This document shows positions 6,872 to 13,270 of a stretch of DNA of 13,532 bases, piece after piece. Position 1 is the stretch's first letter. Each line of letters starts with the position of its first letter. Position numbers and translations under genes: made by a program. This stretch comes from Candidatus Peribacter sp. UBA2144 (GTDB lineage Bacteria; Patescibacteriota; Gracilibacteria; Peribacterales; Peribacteraceae): positions 1 through 13,532 of the forward strand of contig DCXE01000008.1 of NCBI GenBank assembly GCA_002328295.1, given 5' to 3'. Below the pieces are notes generated by a model. That model searched no databases and was not told the origin of the DNA. It worked only from the letters and a program-made list of their open reading frames with translations.

Positions 6872-6898
6872 GTTAAAGAGTTAAAAATTAAAAAGTTA
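6872..6898. repeat. Octamer-like array between atpF and the small gene
   Basis: GTTAAAGA, GTTAAAAA, TTAAAAA and GTTA run from 6872 to 6898, a looser version of the GTTAAAA arrays. The final TTA (6896-6898) is the complement of the atpF stop codon TAA. The other end is 2 bases before the start of the 83-residue gene. Confidence 0.6.
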
Positions 6899-7246
6899 CT
6901 TAAGAATATCCGACCCCACAGCTCGTTCGACTATTCTCTTAAGTCTCTGAAGACCGTAACCGGTCGAACCTTTGTGAGAGGGGAGTGGAATAATTGCTGG
7001 CAAGGCGCCGCGGGCGAGTTTCTTTTCATCGTCGGGAGTAATCCCGCCCGCGAGGTCTTCTGTTATAAATACGATTGCGTAAACGTTTCTCTCAACTCCG
7101 TGTTCATCCGGTGCTGTCTCTTTCTTTAATCTGTGCAGTTCAGCCACAGCCTCATCAGAATCATTTACCGGCGTTACATCTACTCCAAGGAGCGCGAATC
7201 CTGCGACTGCTTCCCAAGTGCCGACAATGGCTATCTTATGATTCAT
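6896..7246 (-). CDS. atpF: V/A-type ATPase subunit F (rotor)
   Basis: Subunit F binds subunit D in the central rotor and is implicated in regulating activity. The 116 residues are slightly longer than the usual 100-110. The N-terminus KIAIVGTWEAVAGFALLGVDV (4-24) matches the family pattern K-I-A-V-(I/V)-G-x-x-x-x-V-x-G-F-x-L-x-G; the familiar D after the G is replaced by T. The C-terminal part IIPLPSHKGSTGYGLQRLKRIVERAVGSDI (about 85-114) is the conserved helix that docks on D. A charged insertion (about 40-55) accounts for the extra length. The ATG overlaps the atpC stop by four bases (ATGA), indicating translational coupling. Its own stop touches a repeat array. Confidence 0.93.
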   Translation of the reverse strand: MNHKIAIVGTWEAVAGFALLGVDVTPVNDSDEAVAELHRLKKETAPDEHGVERNVYAIVFITEDLAGGITPDDEKKLARGALPAIIPLPSHKGSTGYGLQRLKRIVERAVGSDILK

Positions 7247-8214
7247 GATGTGAAGTTCGATGCAGTTAAGAAAGGAGGAAGCATCCTCTTGGTTTCCTGA
7301 GGACTAAGCTCAGAGCGCTTAGCAATAAGAATAGTTCTGACTATTTTAAGTTGGTTCATTGTTATTGCCGCGAATGCAAACAGTGGATCAATACTCAGAG
7401 GCACATTCCACATCTTGGAAAGATCAGAAGAAATGATATGTGCAGCGGCTTGCTCAAACTCAACCGGATCGCTAAGTAACGACTCAAGGTCATTGGGCAA
7501 GAACATAGAAATATTTGATCTCTTAAGAGCTGAAATGATTATGTCTCGATCACCTGCAAGCTCCTTCCTTGGTATTGTTCCCCCTTCCAAGAGGTAAGGA
7601 AGGACTTCTTCGGGGTTATCATTGGAAAGCCTAAGAGCAGTTCGAATGTTCTTTAGATCTATATTGTGGGAAACGTAAGTTGCAATAAGATCAGACTCGC
7701 TTTCACGTGCCAACTTAACCTGAAGTCCGGCGATGTAAGCAGAAACTGCAGAATCAATTTCGCGCACAGTTATTCCTTCTCGTTTTTTCATATCAATAAT
7801 AAATTCGATTTTCTCATAATCCTCCGGTTTGTAAGAACACATACCGCTTATCGGTTCTTCACTTACTTCCGAAAGCAATCCGTGATGTTTCTTTATTACA
7901 TGCGACATCAAAGCGCAGTCATTTTCTAACCACAGGATATGGAATACAGAACGCTTCTCTTCCGGCGACATCTGCTCAACTTGGTTTCGCATCCACATGC
8001 CTACAGCTTCCAAAATTGCAGATCCTTCCGAGATTCCCTGATCAATCACATTCGTCATCTTAACCTCAGTCAAAATCTTCTCCACTTCACGCGCATCCTT
8101 GGCCCCAAGCATTCGATCAAGATCGGTCTGCTCAAGCAATAACAGTTTGAGCACCCCCATTCTTCCGTGGGAGTAGGCGAATTTTGGCGCGAAGGTTGAT
8201 TGAAGAGTTGGCAT
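7243..8214 (-). CDS. atpC: V/A-type ATPase subunit C (AC39/d family)
   Basis: Subunit C is the funnel-shaped adaptor that connects the central rotor (D/F) to the K ring. Its 323 residues match the family. Recognisable elements are KFAYSHGRMGVLKLLLLEQTDLDRML (11-36), corresponding to the family's Y-A-Y-x-x-x-R-x-x-x-L-K-x-x-L-L opening; HNIDLKNIRTALRL (about 184-197), the D-x-x-N-I-x-x-x-L-R motif; a GG-containing turn LLEGGTIPRKEL (about 208-219); and PLFAFAAITMNQLKIVRTILIAKRSELSPQETKRML near the C-terminus. Sequence conservation in this family is low, but order and motifs agree. The ATG directly follows the atpE TAA with no gap, and its TGA overlaps the atpF start. Confidence 0.9.
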   Translation of the reverse strand: MPTLQSTFAPKFAYSHGRMGVLKLLLLEQTDLDRMLGAKDAREVEKILTEVKMTNVIDQGISEGSAILEAVGMWMRNQVEQMSPEEKRSVFHILWLENDCALMSHVIKKHHGLLSEVSEEPISGMCSYKPEDYEKIEFIIDMKKREGITVREIDSAVSAYIAGLQVKLARESESDLIATYVSHNIDLKNIRTALRLSNDNPEEVLPYLLEGGTIPRKELAGDRDIIISALKRSNISMFLPNDLESLLSDPVEFEQAAAHIISSDLSKMWNVPLSIDPLFAFAAITMNQLKIVRTILIAKRSELSPQETKRMLPPFLTASNFTS

Positions 8215-8775
8215 TTAAGCTGCAGTAAATAGGGAATCAGCAATTTCTAGTTCTGTTGCAGGACGTAACACTTCGGCAACTAGATGCTCCAGCGTGCAAT
8301 CCTGTTCGCGGTTTTCAGATATAAATCGGAATCCTCCTTTGGCTTTTACAGTCGAACCCATTTTGAACTTGTCGGAATCAGCCAATTTCTTCATCAGCAC
8401 TGTGTGCTTATCGGCAGGCTGGATTGTTCCTTCAGATGTAATTGACTTAAGGCATGCGAGCATAAGTGGCTCCAACTTGTCGTCGGGCAACTTGGCGAGC
8501 TCATCCACAACTTCGTCATAAGTCTCGTCCAGAAGTTCGCGCTTTTTACTAAGTAATGAGTTTTTCACATGCATATCAGCAGCATTCTCTGACTTAGCTT
8601 TCATCTGAGCCTTTTTTACTTCCTTCTGCCTTGCGATTTCCTGTTTGCGCTCGGAAACAGTTCTTTCTCCATCTTCTCTGATTTTGGTAAGACCTTTCTG
8701 ATGAACGTTTCTGGCGTCAGTGATTTTTTGATCTGCCTGCTGGGTAATTGCCGTTAGAATGTCTTGGAGGGCCAT
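8215..8775 (-). CDS. atpE: V/A-type ATPase subunit E (peripheral stalk)
   Basis: Subunit E pairs with the G/H subunit in the peripheral stalks that hold A3B3 against rotation. The 186-residue length is typical. Residues 1-90 are a highly charged helix with the family's alternating Q/A/D/K/R pattern (QQADQKITDARNVHQKGLTKI at 12-32), followed by a smaller globular domain (about 95-186). That domain includes the VKAKGGFRFISENREQDCTLEHLV segment (about 143-166), matching the G-G-x-x-x-x-x-x-x-x-x-x-x-x-x-S/T-L/F-x-x-x family pattern. The gene sits between atpK and atpC as in other V/A-ATPase operons. Its ATG lies 24 bases from a heptamer array and has no Shine-Dalgarno sequence. Confidence 0.92.
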   Translation of the reverse strand: MALQDILTAITQQADQKITDARNVHQKGLTKIREDGERTVSERKQEIARQKEVKKAQMKAKSENAADMHVKNSLLSKKRELLDETYDEVVDELAKLPDDKLEPLMLACLKSITSEGTIQPADKHTVLMKKLADSDKFKMGSTVKAKGGFRFISENREQDCTLEHLVAEVLRPATELEIADSLFTAA

Positions 8776-8799
8776 GTTAATTATTGGTAGAGGGTAAGT

Positions 8800-8879
8800 G
8801 TCACAGGTCGCAGGTCACAGGACTGGTCACAGGTCACAAGTCGCAAGTCTTGTGACTTGTGACTTGTGACATGCGACTA
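8800..8879. repeat. GTCACAG/GTGACTT heptamer array with strong hairpin
   Basis: Nearly the whole atpK-atpE gap is heptameric: GTCACAG, GTCGCAG, GTCACAG (8800-8820), a GACTG spacer, GTCACAG, GTCACAA, GTCGCAA (8826-8846), then in opposite orientation GTGACTT, GTGACTT, GTGACAT, GCGACTA (8852-8879). The segment 8833-8849 pairs with the following GTGACTT units in a stem of about 16-17 base pairs with one mismatch and a very short loop. The last unit contains the atpK stop (TAG, complement of 8877-8879). The hairpin may set the ratio of atpK to downstream subunit mRNA, since many K copies are needed per complex (inference). Confidence 0.85.
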
Positions 8880-9455
8880 TCCCAAAATTCCTGCCTTGAA
8901 GTTGTTCAACATGAAGAAGGAAATCAAGAATCCAAGAAGAGCGTATGTCTCGACCAAGGCGGCCATTGTAATAACACGTCCTGTCATCTTGTCATCCTTT
9001 GCGAGCATGTGCATACCGGCTGCGCAGACTTTTGCCTGGTAAGGTCCTGAAGTTACGCATGTGAATGCAACAGGCAAAGCGGCCGCAAGAATTGCAACTC
9101 CCTGGCTAACGCTGATTGCAACTTCGCCCGAGATTACCGGTGCGTAGTTGAAGATAAAGAGAAGAGCGATAACCATTCCGTATAGTCCTTGCGATCCGGG
9201 CAGAACCATCAAAGTGATGACTTTACCTGCAAGGTCAGGCTTTTCGGTCAAAAGACCTGCACCTGCTTGTCCTGTAACAGAAACTCCGATGATGGAGCCG
9301 ATACAAGAAACAAAAGTGGCGATTGCAGCGCCAAAGAAGGCGAATGCAAGGCCCCATTGCACTTCACCGGCGTGGGTTGCAGCTGCCACGGGCTCTTGTG
9401 CGAAGACCGCAATAGGAGCTAGTACTCCGGCGGCAACGATTAGTGAGCGTTTCAT
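8877..9455 (-). CDS. atpK: V/A-type ATPase subunit K (proteolipid, two-hairpin rotor ring)
   Basis: K forms the membrane rotor ring that carries the coupling ion. This 192-residue form has a predicted N-terminal signal-like helix (1-19, MKRSLIVAAG then AVFA before Q20), followed by two fused helical hairpins: TM helices at about 34-60, 78-103, 115-145 and 161-184. The ion-binding carboxylate is present only in the second hairpin (E169 in LVETYALLG); the equivalent place in the first reads LPGSQGLYG (85-93). Compared from memory with E. hirae NtpK, the sodium ligands L61, T64, Q65, Y68, Q110 and E139 correspond to L85, S88, Q89, Y92, Q140 and E169, so sodium coupling is likely. Start is ATG with CCCC about 10 bases upstream. 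Its stop is inside a heptamer array. Confidence 0.95.
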   Translation of the reverse strand: MKRSLIVAAGVLAPIAVFAQEPVAAATHAGEVQWGLAFAFFGAAIATFVSCIGSIIGVSVTGQAGAGLLTEKPDLAGKVITLMVLPGSQGLYGMVIALLFIFNYAPVISGEVAISVSQGVAILAAALPVAFTCVTSGPYQAKVCAAGMHMLAKDDKMTGRVITMAALVETYALLGFLISFFMLNNFKAGILG

Positions 9456-9472
9456 ATATAGAAGGGGAAAAA

Positions 9473-9507
9473 GTTAATAGTTAAAAGTTAAGAGTTAAAA
9501 ATTATCA
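9473..9507. repeat. GTTAAAA heptamer array upstream of atpK
   Basis: GTTAATA, GTTAAAA, GTTAAGA and GTTAAAA run without interruption from 9473 to 9500. The stop codon of the 65-residue gene (TGA, complement of 9505-9507) is only four bases away. The words are almost the same as in the array upstream of atpA (6590-6617), about 2.9 kb away. Confidence 0.85.
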
Positions 9508-9702
9508 TTTTTCTTCTGCTACGGTACATCCAGCAAATTCAGATGGATTGGTATTAAACTCAGTCCAATCGTCCGCATTTGCTATTAGAGGTCCTGCGAC
9601 TTTTCTAACGTGCGCCGTTGCCTCAGGACATGGATGTTCATCTTCAATAGCTAATGCTTGAGCTAATTGTTCTGCCTGTGTTTCGTGTGAGTCGAGACCC
9701 AT
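9505..9702 (-). CDS. Small acidic protein of unknown function between atpK and atpI
   Basis: I do not recognise this 65-residue protein. It is acidic, has no membrane segment or signal peptide, and contains two cysteines (C25 in EHPCPE and C59 in AGCTVAEEK). The N-terminal half has a short helix-like A/E/Q-rich stretch (TQAEQLAQALAIED, 8-21). It lies 15 bases after atpI and immediately before the repeat array upstream of atpK, filling a gap that would otherwise be about 260 bases. Genomic position and boundaries like those of the recognised genes favour a real gene, but the length is short enough for chance. Two short motifs are shared with the 83-residue protein between atpF and atpA (A-x-x-L-A-I-E, P-S-x-F). 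No function is proposed. Confidence 0.5.
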   Translation of the reverse strand: MGLDSHETQAEQLAQALAIEDEHPCPEATAHVRKVAGPLIANADDWTEFNTNPSEFAGCTVAEEK

Positions 9703-9717
9703 GAGATAGGGGGAGAA

Positions 9718-11643
9718 TTAGATAGAAGAACGTTTAAATGGACTAAACGCCTTGCCGCCACCTTCGAAGAATTGCGAGAAGAACTCGATAAACTGAAGAC
9801 GACCGGAGTGTATGAAACTCCCAAGAGTGTTTAGTGCTATAGAAATTAAGTGTCCCATGCAAAAGATCAGAATGATCACGGGGACTGCTATAAAAATCGG
9901 GAAAAGTTTGCCAACTTCAACTGCAACTTGATTCACCGCCATTGCAATTGCTCCTGTTACAAGTCCGAGCGCCAAGATCCTTAGGTAACTAAGAGTATTA
10001 CTAAGCATTCCAATTGCAAAATTCAAAACTCCGATTGCACCCATCAATGGTCTAAGGAATAACTTGGTCCCGTGACCTTTGCCCCATGCAAGCATCAACA
10101 AACTTGCGTAAAAAATGTACTTAGCAATTGGCTTCAGGCTGACCGGTGCAAACACCATAAAGAGAATGGCTCCCAGCAGAATATGTGGAGTGAAATTCAT
10201 CCAAAAAGCCTCCATTTTCTTTCCGTGAATCCACTTATGCAGACCCGCCAGGAACATTCCGTAAAAGAGGTGAGTGAGCCCTAAAAACAGTGACAAATTT
10301 TGAAGGAAGGTAATACCCGATTGGTCGTTTAAGTTCCAAATTTGGCCTTTAAACAACAACATACCATCAGCGTTAGTTTTGGTTAGAAATGCCGGAACCT
10401 GAGAAGGTGCAAATCCGAAGTAGCCTCCGAACGGGATGGAAACGATTATGGTTACGACGCCGCCAAGGAACAAAGTCCAAGCCAGTTTAGATTCACGCAT
10501 CTTTAGTTTCTTCTTTAGGATTGCGATTCCAAAAACAGTAGCTAGTACTGCTCCATACCCCGCGTCGGTCAAGCAAAGTGCAAAGTAAAGAGCGAAGAAT
10601 GGCATAAGTGATACTGTTGGATCAAATTCATGCTGAAGTGGAAGTCCGTAAAGTGTTGTTACACTTTCAAACGGAGTTACTCCTTTGGAATTCCATAGTG
10701 CAACAGGTACTTCTTCATCTTCATTGGGCTTTACCTTTAGAAGAGCGACAGCCGGGCCAACGTCTTGCAGTCTTTGTTCCAGTTTTGCAACTCTTTTCTT
10801 TGGAACCCATCCAAGAATGGTAGAAGTTTCCTCAGTTGAACTCATAGACTCGCGTGCTTCCTGTTTTTCATCCAGCCACATCATAAATTTTGCGACTTTA
10901 ATCAAGTTTGGAAGTTCCACGCTCAGTCTTGCGCGTTCTTTTGCATTTTTATTGCGTACTTTCTGCATTTCTTTTGCATGCATCAGAGCTTGTTCGTGTA
11001 GTTCAGAAGCTTTCCCCTCCAATTTTGGAAGATCAACATTAGTCCATCCATATTTAATTGCTAATTCTTCGAATCGTGGAGCGTCATCTTTCCAAACGTG
11101 TGCAACACAGTAAATAATTCCTGTCTTATTATTAACTTCGCTAAGTTCCAGTTTAAGTTTGCCAAGCTCTTTGATCATTTCTGAAAGTTTCACTTTGGGA
11201 ATAGATCCTTCAATGCGAATTGTAGTCTCCGAAGCGTTTGGAACATCCAGTGAATAGGGAAGGGCTCTCCAGGGATCAAGTACTTCTGCAATTTGCTGCG
11301 ATTGCTTAATCTGTTTTTCCGCATCCGTGTCTTCTTCCTCCAGCTCATGCAATCTATCCACTATTCCTCTTACGTCTGTATGCTTTGAGGCGTGAATTAT
11401 ATCTCGCTCATTCGAGTATTTACCTGCAACAGCAAGAGTCTCCTTGGACGCGTAGTCTTTGAGAGTGGTAATTGCGAATTGGAGCTCCGCTGAGCGGAAA
11501 TTGACCTCCGTATGATCTATTACGACAGGGGAATCAGATTGAGTGATCTCCATCACCCCTTCCTTATGAAGAGATTCGATGAGTTGTTCTTTCGCAGACT
11601 CATGCGAGATAATGGCCACTTTTTGCATCTCAACGACTGCCAT
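9718..11643 (-). CDS. atpI: V/A-type ATPase subunit I (stator, a-like)
   Basis: Subunit I is the membrane stator that provides the two half-channels for the ion and anchors the peripheral stalks. The 641 residues divide into a cytoplasmic N-terminal part (about 1-340, with coiled-coil stretches near 95-120 and 210-265) and a C-terminal membrane domain with about eight helices (from about 343). The invariant arginine that faces the K-ring carboxylate is R555 in NTLSYLRILALGL (549-561). The C-terminus has the family hallmark LNTLGSFIHSGRLQFIEFF (604-622) followed by EGGGKAFSPF (627-636). The motif LCLTDAGYG (356-364) also fits the family. The ATG is preceded by an AT-rich gap with a palindrome and a hairpin, and lacks a Shine-Dalgarno sequence. 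Confidence 0.96.
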   Translation of the reverse strand: MAVVEMQKVAIISHESAKEQLIESLHKEGVMEITQSDSPVVIDHTEVNFRSAELQFAITTLKDYASKETLAVAGKYSNERDIIHASKHTDVRGIVDRLHELEEEDTDAEKQIKQSQQIAEVLDPWRALPYSLDVPNASETTIRIEGSIPKVKLSEMIKELGKLKLELSEVNNKTGIIYCVAHVWKDDAPRFEELAIKYGWTNVDLPKLEGKASELHEQALMHAKEMQKVRNKNAKERARLSVELPNLIKVAKFMMWLDEKQEARESMSSTEETSTILGWVPKKRVAKLEQRLQDVGPAVALLKVKPNEDEEVPVALWNSKGVTPFESVTTLYGLPLQHEFDPTVSLMPFFALYFALCLTDAGYGAVLATVFGIAILKKKLKMRESKLAWTLFLGGVVTIIVSIPFGGYFGFAPSQVPAFLTKTNADGMLLFKGQIWNLNDQSGITFLQNLSLFLGLTHLFYGMFLAGLHKWIHGKKMEAFWMNFTPHILLGAILFMVFAPVSLKPIAKYIFYASLLMLAWGKGHGTKLFLRPLMGAIGVLNFAIGMLSNTLSYLRILALGLVTGAIAMAVNQVAVEVGKLFPIFIAVPVIILIFCMGHLISIALNTLGSFIHSGRLQFIEFFSQFFEGGGKAFSPFKRSSI

Positions 11644-11678
11644 CTAATAGATTTGAAGAGTAAAAGAATACATTATTA

Positions 11679-11692
11679 AATGAATATTCATT
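11679..11692. repeat. Perfect 14-base AT-rich palindrome upstream of atpI
   Basis: AATGAATATTCATT is its own reverse complement, and the symmetry extends imperfectly to 11677-11694. It lies 36 bases upstream of the atpI ATG. It could be a protein-binding operator, but a palindrome in AT-rich sequence can also arise by chance. Confidence 0.4.
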
Positions 11693-11715
11693 AATTTGAT
11701 TGGCTTTTCCGTATC

Positions 11716-11743
11716 TCCTCTCCCCCTCAGAAGGGGGAGAGGA
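11716..11743. repeat. REP-like hairpin (CCTCTCCCCCT stem)
   Basis: TCCTCTCCCCCT (11716-11727) pairs perfectly with AGGGGGAGAGGA (11732-11743) across a CAGA loop, giving a 12-base-pair GC-rich stem. The sequence continues with GGGTGAGGGG. This word closely resembles a palindromic intergenic element seen in many unrelated bacterial genomes (CCCTCACCC...CCTCTCCC...GGGAGAGG). It lies between the stalk gene and atpI and has no T-tract on the transcribed strand, so it is not a classic terminator; it could stabilise or process the mRNA. Confidence 0.7.
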
Positions 11744-11784
11744 TGGGTGAGGGGTGCCTGTGCTGGCAATATCCATCCTCATAA

Positions 11785-12186
11785 TTATTTTTGAAGTTCT
11801 TTCAAGATGGGGGAATCGGGATTTGTCATATCAGAAACTAAATTGGCAACTATAACTCCTTTCTTTTGCTTCCAAGTTGCCCCTAGCTCTTTACATTCTT
11901 CTTCTGCCAGTTCTTGAGCTTCACCTAGGATTTGAGAGCATTTATCTGCTTTAAACTCCTTCAATTCCTCGTTTGCCTGCGATTTTAGCTCTTCTTCGGC
12001 TGTTGCGGTTTTGTCAGTCACAGCTTTCTCCACCTCGATTTTCTCCTTTTCCATGGCATCAATCTCTTTTTTTGTTCTTTCTGCCTCCTTTTTTTCCATT
12101 TCTGTTATCTTGTTAAAAGGGTCAGAGCCACCGGTACCGGCAGATCCTGATTTTTGGCTTTGTGAAGCGGATTTCTGTGGATTCAT
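11785..12186 (-). CDS. atpH: Probable V/A-type ATPase peripheral stalk subunit G/H
   Basis: The protein is 133 residues long and dominated by a charged, helical, coiled-coil-like region (about 25-105) rich in E, K and A, e.g. ITEMEKKEAERTKKEIDAME (27-46). The first 25 residues are low-complexity Ser/Gln/Gly and probably disordered. Sequence motifs of this family are weak, so the assignment rests on composition, length and place: in known V/A-ATPase operons the gene ahead of subunit I encodes the stalk protein that pairs with E (H/G; NtpF in Enterococcus). Without it the operon would lack one stalk component. It appears to be the first gene of the operon, with a good promoter upstream. A generic coiled-coil protein remains possible. 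Confidence 0.65.
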   Translation of the reverse strand: MNPQKSASQSQKSGSAGTGGSDPFNKITEMEKKEAERTKKEIDAMEKEKIEVEKAVTDKTATAEEELKSQANEELKEFKADKCSQILGEAQELAEEECKELGATWKQKKGVIVANLVSDMTNPDSPILKELQK

Positions 12187-12189
12187 AGG

Positions 12190-12218
12190 CGTATATGTTA
12201 AAGCGGGCGGAATATACG
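12190..12218. promoter_or_regulatory. Inverted repeat overlapping the ATPase operon promoter
   Basis: CGTATAT (12190-12196) and ATATACG (12212-12218) form a 7-base inverted repeat separated by 15 bases. The right half covers the candidate -10 box, and the centre would lie near the transcription start, a usual place for a repressor operator. Seven bases per arm in AT-rich sequence is weak evidence. Confidence 0.3.
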
Positions 12219-12239
12219 TGTTTACTATACATAAATCAA
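12211..12239 (-). promoter_or_regulatory. Promoter of the V/A-ATPase operon
   Basis: On the minus strand TTGATT (complement of 12234-12239) and TATATT (complement of 12211-12216) are separated by exactly 17 bases, matching sigma-70 consensus at 4 of 6 and 5 of 6 positions. Transcription would start near 12204, about 18 bases before the first ATG. It sits in the 65-base gap after the NIF3-like gene, so it would drive the whole operon. Confidence 0.6.
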
Positions 12240-12251
12240 GGCTCTTAGACC

Positions 12252-13211
12252 CTATTTCCTTTTAACCCTCATAAATCCGGAGAATTCATGAACCTTGAGT
12301 TTTGGCTCATCCTTTGTCAATTTGTCGAGCATTAGGTTCAAACCGATGTTATCAGAGGCAATATGAGAACACTGAACGAAGTTGATATGGTGCTCTTTTG
12401 CCTTTTCGAGCGATTTTTCGGTCACATGCATCGTCAGGATAGTCCCGATTCCGGCTTTGGCCTGTTCCTCTATATACTCTTCCGGTCCGTTTGTTCCTCC
12501 CGTGAACTCAGTTGCAACCAGTTTGCCAACTCTCGAACTCTTAGATCCGTTTACCAATATTGGAGGATTGCCCAGTTTTGCGTAGGTTTTGTATTCGGGA
12601 ATTTCAAGAAGCGCATTCAAGATCTCACCCAAGTTATCAAACTTCTTTTTACAAATTTTCTTTTCGACAAATTGATATACGAGGTTGTCTGCGGGTGTGT
12701 GGCAGCTGAAGAAGGGGAGGTCCAAAAACTCGGCAGCTTGCTGGCTCCTAAACAGATTGTCTGCATGAATTGCTCTCCAGATCTTCTCCATTCTCGGGCG
12801 CATAAGGGCATCAGCTCTATTTTCCGGTACTCCGTGTTGAGCCAATAGGTCAATTTGCATATCCATAACCTTATCCAAGTCAGCCAAGCCTCTCGCTTCC
12901 GGATGATGCGCCATTACAGCATCAATCTTCTTGCCTTCTTTATTCATGCGATCAACCAGAAGAAGTTCGGGGGTTTCCACATCGATTCCGACAATTACTG
13001 ATTTAACTTCTGCATCAGGTTTGTTATAAATACGTGAATCTGCAAACGGATTCCACAGCCGTTCTTCATCAAAAAGCTCAGCTTCCTTCTTAGAAAGTTT
13101 CTTTTGTCTGGTCTTATATTTCATAAGAGCCTTTTCAACCTCTTTTTTGGAGCGGGGATCGGCTGCAATGCCGTGGGCGACTATTCTTTGTAAGAGTTTT
13201 GATAGTTTCAT
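12252..13211 (-). CDS. NIF3/DUF34-family protein (NGG1p-interacting factor 3-like)
   Basis: The family is widespread; members bind a pair of metal ions, and the cellular role is unsettled (a GTP cyclohydrolase I type 2 label in databases is doubtful). Metal-binding features are visible: VGIDVETPELLLVDRM, the HH pair in MAHHPEARG, SCHTPADN in the middle and a late H in QCSHIASDN. This subtype, with an N-terminal extension containing ADPRSKKEVEKAL and LWNPFADSRIY, is shared with archaea and some deep bacteria. I place the start at the ATG at 13209-13211 (MKLSKLLQRIVAHGIAADPR), which matches the usual N-terminus of the subtype; an in-frame ATG six codons upstream (13227-13229) is possible. The gene lies 65 bases before the ATPase operon in the same direction and probably has its own promoter. 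Confidence 0.88.
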   Translation of the reverse strand: MKLSKLLQRIVAHGIAADPRSKKEVEKALMKYKTRQKKLSKKEAELFDEERLWNPFADSRIYNKPDAEVKSVIVGIDVETPELLLVDRMNKEGKKIDAVMAHHPEARGLADLDKVMDMQIDLLAQHGVPENRADALMRPRMEKIWRAIHADNLFRSQQAAEFLDLPFFSCHTPADNLVYQFVEKKICKKKFDNLGEILNALLEIPEYKTYAKLGNPPILVNGSKSSRVGKLVATEFTGGTNGPEEYIEEQAKAGIGTILTMHVTEKSLEKAKEHHINFVQCSHIASDNIGLNLMLDKLTKDEPKLKVHEFSGFMRVKRK

Positions 13212-13270
13212 AGCCGATAAAGAGTACATGGTTTAGGCTTATCTAGGCAAGGGAAGAGATATAATTAAAA

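Noticed and set aside
8800..8879. CRISPR-like alternation of repeats
   Set aside because: Units are only 7 bases long with no unique spacers and no cas genes nearby; it is a short tandem array.
10685..11113. Ser/Phe-rich open frame of 142 codons on the plus strand
   Set aside because: It is a shadow of the charged coiled-coil region of atpI; the Ser/Phe composition is what the complement of Lys/Glu codons gives.
11716..11743. Intrinsic terminator between the stalk gene and atpI
   Set aside because: The stem is strong, but no run of T follows on the transcribed strand, and termination here would cut off the rest of the operon.
12363..12848. Open frame of 161 codons on the plus strand
   Set aside because: It is antisense to the NIF3-like gene with its conserved metal-site motifs, and has no recognisable features of its own.
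13209..13229. Upstream ATG (13227-13229) as start of the NIF3-like gene
   Set aside because: The internal ATG gives MKLSKLLQ, which aligns with the usual start of this subtype; the six extra residues are not supported, though not excluded.
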